Below are positions 55,483 through 64,000 of a stretch of DNA of 64,000 nt, in pieces. Each line of letters begins with the position of its first letter. Within the stretch, counting starts at the first letter, position 1. This DNA is from Thalassospira tepidiphila MCCC 1A03514 (GTDB lineage: Bacteria; Pseudomonadota; Alphaproteobacteria; Rhodospirillales; Thalassospiraceae), in the NCBI RefSeq assembly GCF_001662875.1, contig NZ_JPVZ01000001.1:842532-906531 (forward strand). Reading direction: 5' to 3'. The notes below the pieces were generated by a model that saw only the letters and a list, made by a program, of their open reading frames with translations, was not told the origin of the DNA and did no database searches. The position numbers were made by a program, and so were the translations under genes.

Positions 55483-56616
55483 TCAATCGGCCAATGCGCG
55501 CGCAATCACCATCCGCTGGATATCAGACGTGCCTTCATAGATCTGGCACACCCGCACATCGCGATAGATGCGCTCGACCGGGAAGTCCTTGAGGTAGCCG
55601 TATCCGCCATGGATCTGGATCGCGGCCGAGCAGACTTCCTCGGCGATTTCGGAGGCAAACATCTTGGCCATACAGGCCTCGGTCAGACACGGCTTGTGAT
55701 CATCGCGCAAGGCAGCGGCGCGATGGACAAGCAACCGGGCAGCATCGATCTTGGTGGCCATATCGGCCAGACGAAACGCCACTGCCTGATGTTCAATGAT
55801 TTTCTTGCCGAAGGTTTCGCGTTCGTTGGCATAATCCTTGGCGGCCTCGAACGCCGCACGCGCCATGCCAACCGACTGGGCAGCAATGCCGATCCGCCCG
55901 CCTTCAAGGTTGGCGAGTGCAATCTTGTAGCCCTGCCCTTCCTCGCCCAGCATGTTCTCGGCTGGCACCCGACATTCAACAAACGTGATCTGGCAGGTGT
56001 CAGAGGCATTCTGACCAAGCTTTTCCTCAACCCGGGAAACAACATATCCCGGCGTGTCGGTCGGTACGATAAAGGCGGAAATGCCACGCTTGCCCGCATC
56101 CGGATCGGTGACGGCAAAGACGATGGCGACATCGCCCTCGGACCCCGATGTGATGAATTGCTTGGCGCCATTCAGAACCCAGTGATCGCCATCGCGAACC
56201 GCCCGGGTGCGCAGCGCACTGGCATCTGATCCCGCTTGCGGTTCGGTCAGGCAGAACGCCCCGATCTTTTCACCGCGCGCCATCGGGATCAGAAATTCCT
56301 GCTTTTGCGCCTCGGTGCCGAATTTCAGGATCGGCATGCAGCCAACAGAGTTATGCACCGACATGATGGTCGAGGTCGCCCCGTCACCAGCGGCAATTTC
56401 TTCAAGTGCCAGCGCATAGGCGACATGATCCATGCCCGCCCCGCCATATTCATCGGGCACCAGCATGCCCAAAAAGCCAAGCTCGCCGAGCCCTGCGATG
56501 GCTTCCGCCGGGAAGGTATGGTGGATGTCCCATTTTGCGGCATTGGGTTTGAGTTCGTTTTCGGCGAACTCGCGCGCGGTATCGCGCACCATGATCTGAT
56601 GTTCTTCCAACCGCAT
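55483..56616 (-). CDS. Acyl-CoA dehydrogenase, short/branched-chain type
   Basis: FAD enzyme catalysing alpha,beta-dehydrogenation of acyl-CoA, 377 residues. FAD/substrate motifs: [20 protein letters not shown] and [10 protein letters not shown]. The catalytic Glu is in [16 protein letters not shown] near the C-terminus, the position used in short- and medium-chain enzymes. Chain-length preference is unknown. ATG 56616 has GGAGG 9 bases upstream; a GTG at 56625 is too close. Apparently monocistronic. Confidence 0.93.
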   Translation of the reverse strand: MRLEEHQIMVRDTAREFAENELKPNAAKWDIHHTFPAEAIAGLGELGFLGMLVPDEYGGAGMDHVAYALALEEIAAGDGATSTIMSVHNSVGCMPILKFGTEAQKQEFLIPMARGEKIGAFCLTEPQAGSDASALRTRAVRDGDHWVLNGAKQFITSGSEGDVAIVFAVTDPDAGKRGISAFIVPTDTPGYVVSRVEEKLGQNASDTCQITFVECRVPAENMLGEEGQGYKIALANLEGGRIGIAAQSVGMARAAFEAAKDYANERETFGKKIIEHQAVAFRLADMATKIDAARLLVHRAAALRDDHKPCLTEACMAKMFASEIAEEVCSAAIQIHGGYGYLKDFPVERIYRDVRVCQIYEGTSDIQRMVIARALAD

Positions 56617-56694
56617 GACGGCCACCCTCCCACTTTACGTTTCATGGGCGATGTCCGGTCCTGCGATCAGAAGATCGTTTTCATCAGACCGGGC

Positions 56695-57315
56695 TTACTC
56701 TTCGCCCTGAACAAATTTGTCCTGCGCGGCATCAAAGCGCCACAGGATCCCTTCTTTCATGCCGTACCACCAGCCATGCAGCTTGAGGTCACCGGCCTCG
56801 ACCCGTTCCTTGATGAACGGGAACGACATCAGGTTTTGCAGCGAGTTACGGATCGAATGACGCGATACCTTGTCGACATCCGGGCCATGTTCGAGACAAC
56901 ATTTCGAAATGCTGACCCACTCGCCGATAAAGTCGCGGTCCGGCACCTTGCCCGCTTCGCCGTGCTCGACCAGAGCCTCCATGCCACCGCACGCCGAATG
57001 GCCCAGAATGACGATGTCCCTGACCTTCAGATCACGCACCGCAAATTCGATCGCCGACGACGTCCCGTGGTAATTCTCATCGGGCTCATAGGGCGGGACA
57101 AGGTTTGCCACGTTACGGATGACAAACATTTCGCCCGGTTCGGCATTGGTCAGGATGGCGGGATCAACGCGGGAATCAGAACAGGCAATCAGAAGAACTT
57201 CCGGTCGCTGGCCCATATTGACCAGGTCCTCGACGCGTTCCGGGCGCTGATCATAATACATCGCCTTAAAGCTCTTGAACCCGGCAAGCATCCGATCAAC
57301 GGTTGGCTTTGACAT
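56695..57315 (-). CDS. Beta-class carbonic anhydrase
   Basis: Zinc enzyme interconverting CO2 and bicarbonate, 206 residues. Ligand motifs are clear: ACSDSRVDP (Cys, Asp/Arg dyad) and LGHSACGGMEAL (His, Cys). The C-terminal LKLHGWWYGMKEGILWRFD is typical. It is transcribed after sbtA-sbtB on the same strand, separated by 142 bases, which suggests a shared role in bicarbonate supply. Confidence 0.95.
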   Translation of the reverse strand: MSKPTVDRMLAGFKSFKAMYYDQRPERVEDLVNMGQRPEVLLIACSDSRVDPAILTNAEPGEMFVIRNVANLVPPYEPDENYHGTSSAIEFAVRDLKVRDIVILGHSACGGMEALVEHGEAGKVPDRDFIGEWVSISKCCLEHGPDVDKVSRHSIRNSLQNLMSFPFIKERVEAGDLKLHGWWYGMKEGILWRFDAAQDKFVQGEE

Positions 57316-57457
57316 CTCGCGAAGTCCCCTATTCTGTCATAACGCTGTCGACAAAATAGGACCAAATTGCCCAAGTTGATAGCCCCCATTCCAACCTTTT
57401 GAACCGTTCTAAACGTGCGATCTCCTTTGTTTCGCAGACAACCAAACCCTGACGTTC

Positions 57458-57769
57458 CTAGAAACGATCCGCGCGCAGCACCTGACAGTCACTGATTGTG
57501 ACAACGCCGATATGACGATCCACCACCTCGAACGCGGCCTCAAGCATCCGGTCAAGCTTCTCAGGACGGATGATGCAGATCACCTGAACCATGCCGCCGC
57601 CCCGCGACACGGTATCATCGCGGCTCCAGCTGCCTGACCGACCCGATCCGCCAAGTACTGGCAGCACGGAAAAGCCGGTAACCCCCGCCCCCTCAAGCGC
57701 CTGACGCAGGCGGCTTTCCATAATGGCTTCGATAATGATCGCCACGCGTTTGGCATCATGCTTTTCCAT
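57458..57769 (-). CDS. sbtB: PII-like protein, SbtB type
   Basis: A 103-residue PII-superfamily protein next to sbtA. Strand-helix pattern: KRVAIIIEAIMESRLRQALE, GVTGFSVLPVLGGSGRSGSW (a T-loop-like glycine/serine loop), GGGMVQVICIIRPEKLDRML. It lacks the Tyr51 T-loop of canonical GlnB and the C-terminal Cys pair of some SbtB proteins. In cyanobacteria SbtB binds adenine nucleotides and controls SbtA. Start ATG 57769 lies 4 bases after the sbtA stop. Confidence 0.87.
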   Translation of the reverse strand: MEKHDAKRVAIIIEAIMESRLRQALEGAGVTGFSVLPVLGGSGRSGSWSRDDTVSRGGGMVQVICIIRPEKLDRMLEAAFEVVDRHIGVVTISDCQVLRADRF

Positions 57770-57773
57770 GGGA

Positions 57774-58748
57774 TTAACCTCCGTGAACGGCGCTGGCCAT
57801 CGCAAGATAAAGCGGAATGCCAAGCGTCAGGTTGAAGGGGAACGTCACGCCAAGCGACAGCGTAAGATAGACCGACGGATTGGCCTCTGGCAGGGCGACA
57901 CGCATGGCCGCAGGCACCGCGATATAACTTGCCGAGGCGGCCAGAACCATCAACAACACTGCCCCACCAAGCGACAGGCCGATAATCAGCGCAAACGCCA
58001 GTCCAAGGCACGAACCAATCACCGGCATCAACATCCCGAAAACAAGCGGTCCCGGACGCAGCACCGCACGCCCCTGCTTAAGGCCACGCCCGGCAACCAG
58101 CCCCATATCCAGCAGGAACAGGCACAGGACCCCCTGGAAGGGCGAAACAATCAGGGCTTCGATCTTGGCCATGCCTTCGGCACCGGTGATCCAGCCGATA
58201 AAGAAACTGCCGACCAGCAGGACGATGGAACCATTGAGCAGGATTTCACGGATCAACGCGCCATCCATCCGGCCCTTGCCACCCGATGACACCAGCAGCA
58301 GGGCCGAGAAGATGGCAGGTGCCTCCATCGCGGCAGCCACCGCAACCATGTAACCCTCTGCAACGATGCCCGAACTTTGCAGGACCGAGGTTGCCGCGAC
58401 AAAGGTCACGATCGAGATCGAGCCATAATGCCCTGCGACCGCAGCGGCATCTGTTCTGCTAAGTTGCGAGATCCAGCGCAAAAGCGCAAAGGCAATGAAG
58501 GGCAAGACAAAGGACAGGATCACGCCCGCCATCAGGGTCATGCCAAGTGTCAGGTCTATCCCGTTATTTGAGACCGCCACCCCTCCCTTGAAGCCAATGG
58601 CAAACAGAAGATAAAGCGAAATGCCTTTGGCGACGGCTTCCGGGATCGTCAGATCCGATCGCGCAAGGGCAGCCCCCACCCCCAGAACAAAGAAAAGAAC
58701 GATGGGCGACAGAAGATTTTGCGCCGCCAGGCTCAACACATCTTGCAT
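57774..58748 (-). CDS. sbtA: Sodium-dependent bicarbonate transporter, SbtA family
   Basis: Inner-membrane transporter of 324 residues with about ten helices in two inverted repeats. Family stretches: LLFAIGFKGGVAVSNNG, GHYGSISIVTFVAATSVL, YMVAVAAAMEAPAIFSALLL. AAGGGAC precedes ATG 58748; the open frame continues upstream to 58838 without a better start. With sbtB and the carbonic anhydrase it forms a bicarbonate uptake module, unusual to see in a heterotroph gene set. Confidence 0.9.
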   Translation of the reverse strand: MQDVLSLAAQNLLSPIVLFFVLGVGAALARSDLTIPEAVAKGISLYLLFAIGFKGGVAVSNNGIDLTLGMTLMAGVILSFVLPFIAFALLRWISQLSRTDAAAVAGHYGSISIVTFVAATSVLQSSGIVAEGYMVAVAAAMEAPAIFSALLLVSSGGKGRMDGALIREILLNGSIVLLVGSFFIGWITGAEGMAKIEALIVSPFQGVLCLFLLDMGLVAGRGLKQGRAVLRPGPLVFGMLMPVIGSCLGLAFALIIGLSLGGAVLLMVLAASASYIAVPAAMRVALPEANPSVYLTLSLGVTFPFNLTLGIPLYLAMASAVHGG

Positions 58749-58911
58749 GGCTGTCCCTTGACTATGATACCCCGGTGTTGGTGTCGCGCAAGCAGCCGCG
58801 CCCCTGCGCCAAAACCGCAATTCCGATAGCAGGATCACGGTTTTCTGTCATCAGAAAGCCGAACGGTCTGATCACAGGGGCGTAACTTCGTTCACATAAT
58901 TTACCAAAAAC

Positions 58912-60099
<1,188 letters not shown>

Positions 60100-60150
60100 G
60101 GTATGGGTCCGTTTGTTCGTGGGACGAAGTTTCGGGTTTCAGCTCAGAAC

Positions 60151-61323
60151 TCAGGCGGTTTCGCCAAACAGTTCGCGGCCAATCAGCATGCGGCGGATTT
60201 CACTGGTCCCCGCACCGATTTCATAAAGCTTGGCATCGCGCAGCAAACGGCCGGTCGGATATTCATTGATATAGCCATTGCCGCCCAGCGTCTGAATGGC
60301 TTCAAGCGCCATCCAGGTTGCCTTTTCGGCAGCATAGAGGATCACACCCGCCGCATCCTTGCGCGATGTTTCCCCGCGATCGCACGCCTTGGCGACTTCG
60401 TAAACATAGGCACGACACGCATTCATCGTGGTGTACATATCGGCGATCTTGCCCTGCATCAGCTGGAACTCGCCAATCGCCTTACCGAACTGTTTGCGTT
60501 CATGAATATAGGGCACGACCACATCCATGCAGGCGCGCATGATCCCGGTGGGACCAGCAGCCAGAACCGCGCGTTCGTAATCAAGGCCGCTCATCAAAAC
60601 CCGCACACCGCCATTAAGCTGGCCCAGAATGTTTTCCTCGGGCACTTCGCAATCCTGGAATACGAGTTCGCAGGTGTTGGAACCCCGCATCCCCAGCTTG
60701 TCGAGCTTTTGTGCCGTCGAGAAACCCTTGAACGTCTTTTCAATGATAAAGGCGGTAATGCCCTTGGGCCCGGCATCGGGATCGGTTTTGGCATAGACGA
60801 CCAGAGTATGGGCATCAGGGCCGTTGGTGATCCACATCTTGTTGCCATTAAGGATAAAGCGATCGCCCTTTTTCTCGGCCTTAAGCTTCATCGACACAAC
60901 GTCCGATCCTGCGCCCGGCTCGCTCATCGCCAGCGCCCCGATATGTTCGCCGCTCATCAGTTTGGGCAGGTATTTGGCCTTTTGCTCGGGCGTGGCGTTG
61001 CGTTTGATCTGGTTGACGCACAGGTTGGAATGCGCGCCATAGGACAGCGCGACCGAGGCCGAAGCACGGCTGATTTCTTCCATGGCGATCACGTGCTCAA
61101 GATAGCCCAGGCCGGTGCCGCCGTCTTCTTCGGACACGGTCATGCCCAGCAGGCCAAGATCACCGAATTTGCGCCACAGATCGTTGGGGAACTGGTTGCT
61201 GGCATCAATCTCGGCCGCGCGCGGGGCGATTTCGGCCTCGGCAAAAGACGAGACGGTTTCGCGGATTGCCTCCGCGGTTTCGCCAAGATCGAATTTCAGT
61301 CCGGGGAAGTCGAAAAATGCCAT
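60151..61323 (-). CDS. Isovaleryl-CoA dehydrogenase
   Basis: FAD dehydrogenase of leucine catabolism, 390 residues. [20 protein letters not shown] and [20 protein letters not shown] match IVD. The catalytic Glu lies in [12 protein letters not shown] (helix G), the position special to isovaleryl-CoA dehydrogenases, while the C-terminal site reads [18 protein letters not shown]. It also fits liuA. It lies between the thioesterase and the thiolase, in an operon preceded by a 22-bp palindrome. Confidence 0.93.
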   Translation of the reverse strand: MAFFDFPGLKFDLGETAEAIRETVSSFAEAEIAPRAAEIDASNQFPNDLWRKFGDLGLLGMTVSEEDGGTGLGYLEHVIAMEEISRASASVALSYGAHSNLCVNQIKRNATPEQKAKYLPKLMSGEHIGALAMSEPGAGSDVVSMKLKAEKKGDRFILNGNKMWITNGPDAHTLVVYAKTDPDAGPKGITAFIIEKTFKGFSTAQKLDKLGMRGSNTCELVFQDCEVPEENILGQLNGGVRVLMSGLDYERAVLAAGPTGIMRACMDVVVPYIHERKQFGKAIGEFQLMQGKIADMYTTMNACRAYVYEVAKACDRGETSRKDAAGVILYAAEKATWMALEAIQTLGGNGYINEYPTGRLLRDAKLYEIGAGTSEIRRMLIGRELFGETA

Positions 61324-61381
61324 GTTACTATTCCTGCCCTGCGCAATTTGGTTATTTGATAAAAGTGAATAATCAGCCCGA

Positions 61382-61846
61382 TTATGCGGCGCTGGTGAGT
61401 AATTCCGGCGGAAGCTTCATCACCTTGAGCGTCTGAAGCGAGGTCGCACAGAGGACCGTTTCAGTATTCCTCATACCAAAGACATCGATACGGGTGACAA
61501 TGATCGACCGACCGCGTGAAACCACCTCGCCAACCGCACGCAACTGATCGCCCATGCCCGGTGCAACGATGTTAAGTTTGTATTCAATCGTCAGCATGCC
61601 CTGATCGGCCTCGACCAAACTCCAACCGGCAAAACCCCCGGCGATATCGGCGAGCCCGGCGATCAGACCGCCATGAAAATAGCCGTTATGCTGCAACAAA
61701 TCAGGGCGTGTTGGCACAATCACCTCGACCCGGCCCGGCTTGACATCAGAAACCTCGGCCCCGATCGACAGATTGTAGGGCTGCTGGGCGAAACGCCGGC
61801 GCACTTCGGCGACGTAATCGGGATTTTGCGGTTCAAACGAGGCCAT
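61382..61846 (-). CDS. PaaI-family hot-dog thioesterase
   Basis: A 154-residue acyl-CoA thioesterase-like protein. [23 protein letters not shown] carries the usual active-site region, followed by [21 protein letters not shown]. The substrate is not assignable. AGGA stands 8 bases before ATG 61846. The frame is open upstream to 61939, but that part runs through a promoter palindrome. It is the first gene of the operon with isovaleryl-CoA dehydrogenase and thiolase. Confidence 0.88.
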   Translation of the reverse strand: MASFEPQNPDYVAEVRRRFAQQPYNLSIGAEVSDVKPGRVEVIVPTRPDLLQHNGYFHGGLIAGLADIAGGFAGWSLVEADQGMLTIEYKLNIVAPGMGDQLRAVGEVVSRGRSIIVTRIDVFGMRNTETVLCATSLQTLKVMKLPPELLTSAA

Positions 61847-61917
61847 GTCGCGATCCTGTGATGAAACCGGCGCGATGAGGATCAAACACACCGGGATATA
61901 ACGCGACTCTGTTGTAG

Positions 61918-61939
61918 TTGACGTTAACGTTAACGTCAA
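61918..61939 (-). promoter_or_regulatory. perfect 22-bp palindrome, LiuR-like operator in a -35/-10 spacer
   Basis: Bases 61918-61939 are fully self-complementary (half TTGACGTTAAC). On the minus strand the leading TTGACG can serve as a -35 box, and TACAAC 17 bases later as a -10 box. The ACGTTAACGT core resembles the operator of the MerR-type regulator LiuR of leucine/isovalerate catabolism, and isovaleryl-CoA dehydrogenase lies in the operon below. The regulator gene itself is not in the window. Confidence 0.6.
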
Positions 61940-62189
61940 ATTAAATCCGCATAGCTATACCGGTTTTTTGATGCGCCGGGCAGCATCGCGACCAAATCGC
62001 CGTGGAGCTGCGGATATTCGACGGGTTCGGATTGCAGTTCGCGCGCTGGACGTGGAAAAGCCCCATGATTTCAGCGGCATAGATTAAATATGAGCAATCC
62101 TCACATTTTTAGTGTCGCAATTATCGGGACAGTTTGTTCACGGTGCGACAGAGGCATCCCGCGTGTGGCGCGGCGACAAGCTCCGGCTG

Positions 62190-62360
62190 GTCTGACCCTA
62201 GTTTGTCTGACCCCAGTTTGCCTGACCCGAGTTGGTTTGACCCTGGTTGGTCTGGCCCCAGTTGGCCTGACACCTAGCTTGTCTGGCCTCAGTTAGTCTG
62301 GCCCAGTTGGTCTGGCTCTAGCTTGTCTGACCTTAGTTGGTCTGGGCTCAGTTGGTCTGG
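62190..62360. repeat. tandem array of a 15-bp degenerate unit
   Basis: About 11.4 copies of a 15-base unit (consensus GTCTGACCCCAGTTG) run head to tail, with one 14-base and one 16-base copy. First positions of G(T/C)CTG, CC and AGTT are best kept. The array covers the stop codon and last three codons of the minus-strand binding-protein gene and spreads into the gene-free stretch (61940-62347). No other gene is seen in that stretch. On the plus strand it encodes an open but meaningless VGLTP-type peptide. Confidence 0.9.
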
Positions 62361-63181
62361 TCGCCCCATTCCCGGATGCTGGCTTCGAGCATTTCGGTCA
62401 TCACATTGCGGGAGACGAGATCGAAGACGGCACGCGAGAGGCGGCCGCGCAGTTCGCCGGTGTTGCATTCGGATTTGTGCGACATGGTCAGATAGAGGTT
62501 TTCGGTGCTGACCGGGGTGTCGTAACTGCGGATATTGGTGATGTTTTCGTGGGCGGCCACGGCCTTGCCGGGGAATTCTTCGTAAATCAGGTATTCCGCC
62601 CGACCAAGCGAGAGCATCTGCAAGCCCTGTTCGAGGCTTGGTACTTCGCTGATGGTCAGATTGTGGCGGGCATAGGTGTCAAACGCCTGCCCGAAACTGT
62701 TATTGATCACGGTCAGGCCATCAATCCCGACAAGATCGGACCACTGGCTGTAGCGCAGATCAAGATTGTCATGCGTCCAGATCACGGTGCGCGTGCCCTG
62801 AAAGGCCGGATAGAAGTAATCCATATATTCGAGACGCGGCAGGGTCAGGAACGCACCGGCGATCAGATCGATCGTTCCGTCGCGCATATGTTGCTGCACC
62901 CGGCCCCAGTTGCCCGAATAAACGACGTTGACTTCAATACCGGCCAGTTCACCGGCCCGTTTGATAAAGTCGGCAGCAGCACCTTGCAGGGTCTGGCCAT
63001 CCTTGGCCACCCAGAGATAGGGCGGGTAATCCGGATTGCCCGACGCAACCAGACGCGAACAATCGCGCTGCCCGTCGGCATCGGAAACAGATCCGCTTTT
63101 GCCCGACTGTGCACGCACAGATCCCGAGCCAACAACGGTCGCCAAAAGCACGGCCAGAAATGCAATTCTGATGCTCATCAT
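62348..63181 (-). CDS. Periplasmic solute-binding protein, SBP_bac_3 type
   Basis: A 277-residue exported binding protein. Signal peptide IAFLAVLLATVVGSGSVRAQ (cleavage about residue 24), then the amino-acid-binding fold: NPDYPPYLWVAKDGQTLQGAAADF, TIDLIAGAFLTLPRLEYMDY, DLVGIDGLTVINNSFGQ. No permease or ATPase is adjacent, so it is an orphan, perhaps feeding a distant transporter or a receptor. AGGAAG precedes ATG 63181; the longer reading from 63274 has no ribosome site. The 3' end lies in a tandem repeat. Confidence 0.87.
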   Translation of the reverse strand: MMSIRIAFLAVLLATVVGSGSVRAQSGKSGSVSDADGQRDCSRLVASGNPDYPPYLWVAKDGQTLQGAAADFIKRAGELAGIEVNVVYSGNWGRVQQHMRDGTIDLIAGAFLTLPRLEYMDYFYPAFQGTRTVIWTHDNLDLRYSQWSDLVGIDGLTVINNSFGQAFDTYARHNLTISEVPSLEQGLQMLSLGRAEYLIYEEFPGKAVAAHENITNIRSYDTPVSTENLYLTMSHKSECNTGELRGRLSRAVFDLVSRNVMTEMLEASIREWGDQTN

Positions 63182-63339
63182 TACCACTCTTCCTCTGCCT
63201 GCATTTCCGAGCCCGGAGGCACACAGAACAGATACCTTACGCTTAGGTGTAGTAAATTTAGACCAATTACACACTTCAGAATAGGTCTAAACAGTTATAC
63301 GTTACAAACCCGTGCGGGAAACACAGGCCAAAATAGCGA

Positions 63340-63365
63340 GGGACCAGCTGTTTCCAGCCGGTCCC
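63340..63365 (-). terminator. hairpin downstream of the Arg/Gly-rich gene
   Basis: GGGACC (63340-63345) and GGTCCC (63360-63365) form a 6-bp stem, extended by further partial pairing, 107 bases past the stop at 63472. No proper T-run follows on the minus strand, so its role as terminator is uncertain. Confidence 0.35.
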
Positions 63366-63471
63366 CCTTTAACAATGTCCCTGTGAAGTGCTGCGCACCG
63401 GCATGACGTAAACGTCTATGCCGTTCCCCGGCGCAGCCCCCATACAGTACCCGCAATACAGCGGGGCAGAA

Positions 63472-64000
63472 TTATGCCGAACGGCGTTTCATGCCCTGGT
63501 TGCCACCGCGACCTTCGCTGCGACCACCTTCGGCACGACGCGGACGGTCGTTGAAGTCACGACGTGCACCGTCGCGCGCACCAGCACCATCTCGGCCACC
63601 ATCGCGACCGCGGAAGTTACCACCACGATCACCACGCGGCTTGTCGGCAAAGCGACGTTCGTCACGGTTGCCGCCTTCGCCGCGACCCTCACCACGGGGG
63701 CGGAAGTTGCCACCGCGGCCGCCACTGCGCTCTTCACGATCGCCGCGCGGTGCACGGTCATCGTTGTCAAAGCGCGGCTTGCGGTCATTGCGGAAATCAC
63801 CGCCATCACGACGCGGACGATCATAGAAGTCACGACGTGCGCCATCACGGCCACCATCGCGTGCCTCATCACGACCACCGAAACCGCGTGCTGCGCGATC
63901 ACCTTCGGCGCGGGCACCATCACGGCCACCGAAACCACGACCGCGACCACCGTCACGATTGTCACCACGGGCACCATCGCGGCCGCCATCACGACCACCG
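63472..64000 (-). CDS. Arg/Gly/Asp-repeat C-terminal tail of an RNA-binding protein, 5' part missing
   Basis: The stop TAA is at 63474-63472 and the frame is open to the window edge, 175 residues. The tail is almost wholly low complexity: GGRDGARGD, GFGGRDGARAEG, and two copies of ARRDF(Y/N)DRPRR, ending GGNQGMKRRSA. Such RGG-like tails occur at the C-termini of DEAD-box RNA helicases and of large-subunit pseudouridine synthases in alphaproteobacteria. The catalytic part is outside the window, so I cannot choose. The Val/Ala/Met-rich reading in another frame of this strand is a shadow. Confidence 0.75.
   Translation of the reverse strand, partial: GGRDGGRDGARGDNRDGGRGRGFGGRDGARAEGDRAARGFGGRDEARDGGRDGARRDFYDRPRRDGGDFRNDRKPRFDNDDRAPRGDREERSGGRGGNFRPRGEGRGEGGNRDERRFADKPRGDRGGNFRGRDGGRDGAGARDGARRDFNDRPRRAEGGRSEGRGGNQGMKRRSA

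Noticed and set aside
62090..62296. Small plus-strand open frame encoding VGLTP-type repeats
   Set aside because: A product of the 15-bp tandem repeat, no ribosome site, antisense end of the binding-protein gene.
62190..62360. CRISPR array
   Set aside because: Units are contiguous 15-mers without unique spacers, and no cas genes are nearby.
63489..63998. Val/Ala-rich open frame on the minus strand at the window edge
   Set aside because: Shadow frame of the Arg/Gly/Asp-repeat coding sequence; the repeat structure makes sense only in the frame ending at 63472.

Overview
The window reads as chromosomal DNA of a free-living, probably marine alphaproteobacterium. A Rhodospirillales member such as Thalassospira is my best guess. 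It rests on gene content (SdhCDAB order, ethylmalonyl-CoA pathway enzymes, PuuD-type urate oxidation, UrtABCDE, BioMNY) and moderately GC-rich codon use. No rRNA, tRNA, CRISPR array or insertion sequence was found.

Layout. 1-1.6 kb: glutathione-dependent formaldehyde oxidation (adhC end, fghA). 1.6-3.6 kb: biotin ECF transporter bioNMY. 3.7-4.6 kb: ArsR regulator with an SRPBCC protein and twin operators. 4.7-9.9 kb: urease operon ureDABCEFG. 10.1-15.9 kb: urea ABC transporter urtABCDE. 16.2-20.8 kb: LysR/metallo-hydrolase pair, then urate hydroxylase puuD and a second LysR. 20.9-24.5 kb: acetylpolyamine deacetylase-like enzyme, soluble chemoreceptor, PAS protein. 24.5-30 kb: purine nucleoside-type ABC importer and guanine deaminase. 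30.1-38.9 kb: xdhABC, uraH, and divergently puuE-uraD-alc-allA. 38.9-41.2 kb: HAD phosphatase, TPR lipoprotein, parDE. 41.2-44.7 kb: sdhCDAB. 45-48.3 kb: EEP nuclease, mesaconyl-CoA hydratase, CitE-type lyase/thioesterase. 48.4-52 kb: an accessory-looking operon with an ATPase, a Sec-exported EndoU ribonuclease, a candidate immunity protein and a serine hydrolase. 52.2-55 kb: phage-shock genes pspABC and pspF. 55-64 kb: a frameshifted gene, acyl-CoA dehydrogenase, carbonic anhydrase with SbtB/SbtA bicarbonate uptake, a leucine/acyl-CoA catabolic operon, a 15-bp minisatellite, an orphan binding protein and an Arg/Gly/Asp-repeat protein tail.

How it works together. From about 4.7 to 38.9 kb the genes form a nearly complete route from imported purines to ammonia: nucleoside-type importer, GuaD, XdhABC, PuuD, UraH, UraD, PuuE, Alc, AllA, urea transporter, urease. 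Good sigma-54 (-24/-12) promoters lie upstream of ureD and urtA, and a weaker one upstream of puuE, so nitrogen (NtrC-type) control is likely. Glyoxylate from AllA could feed the CitE-type enzyme near 48 kb, but that is inference.

The least ordinary locus is 48.4-52.1 kb: a stand-alone secreted EndoU-fold RNase followed by a small cytoplasmic protein that may be its immunity factor, under a promoter region full of AT-rich palindromes.
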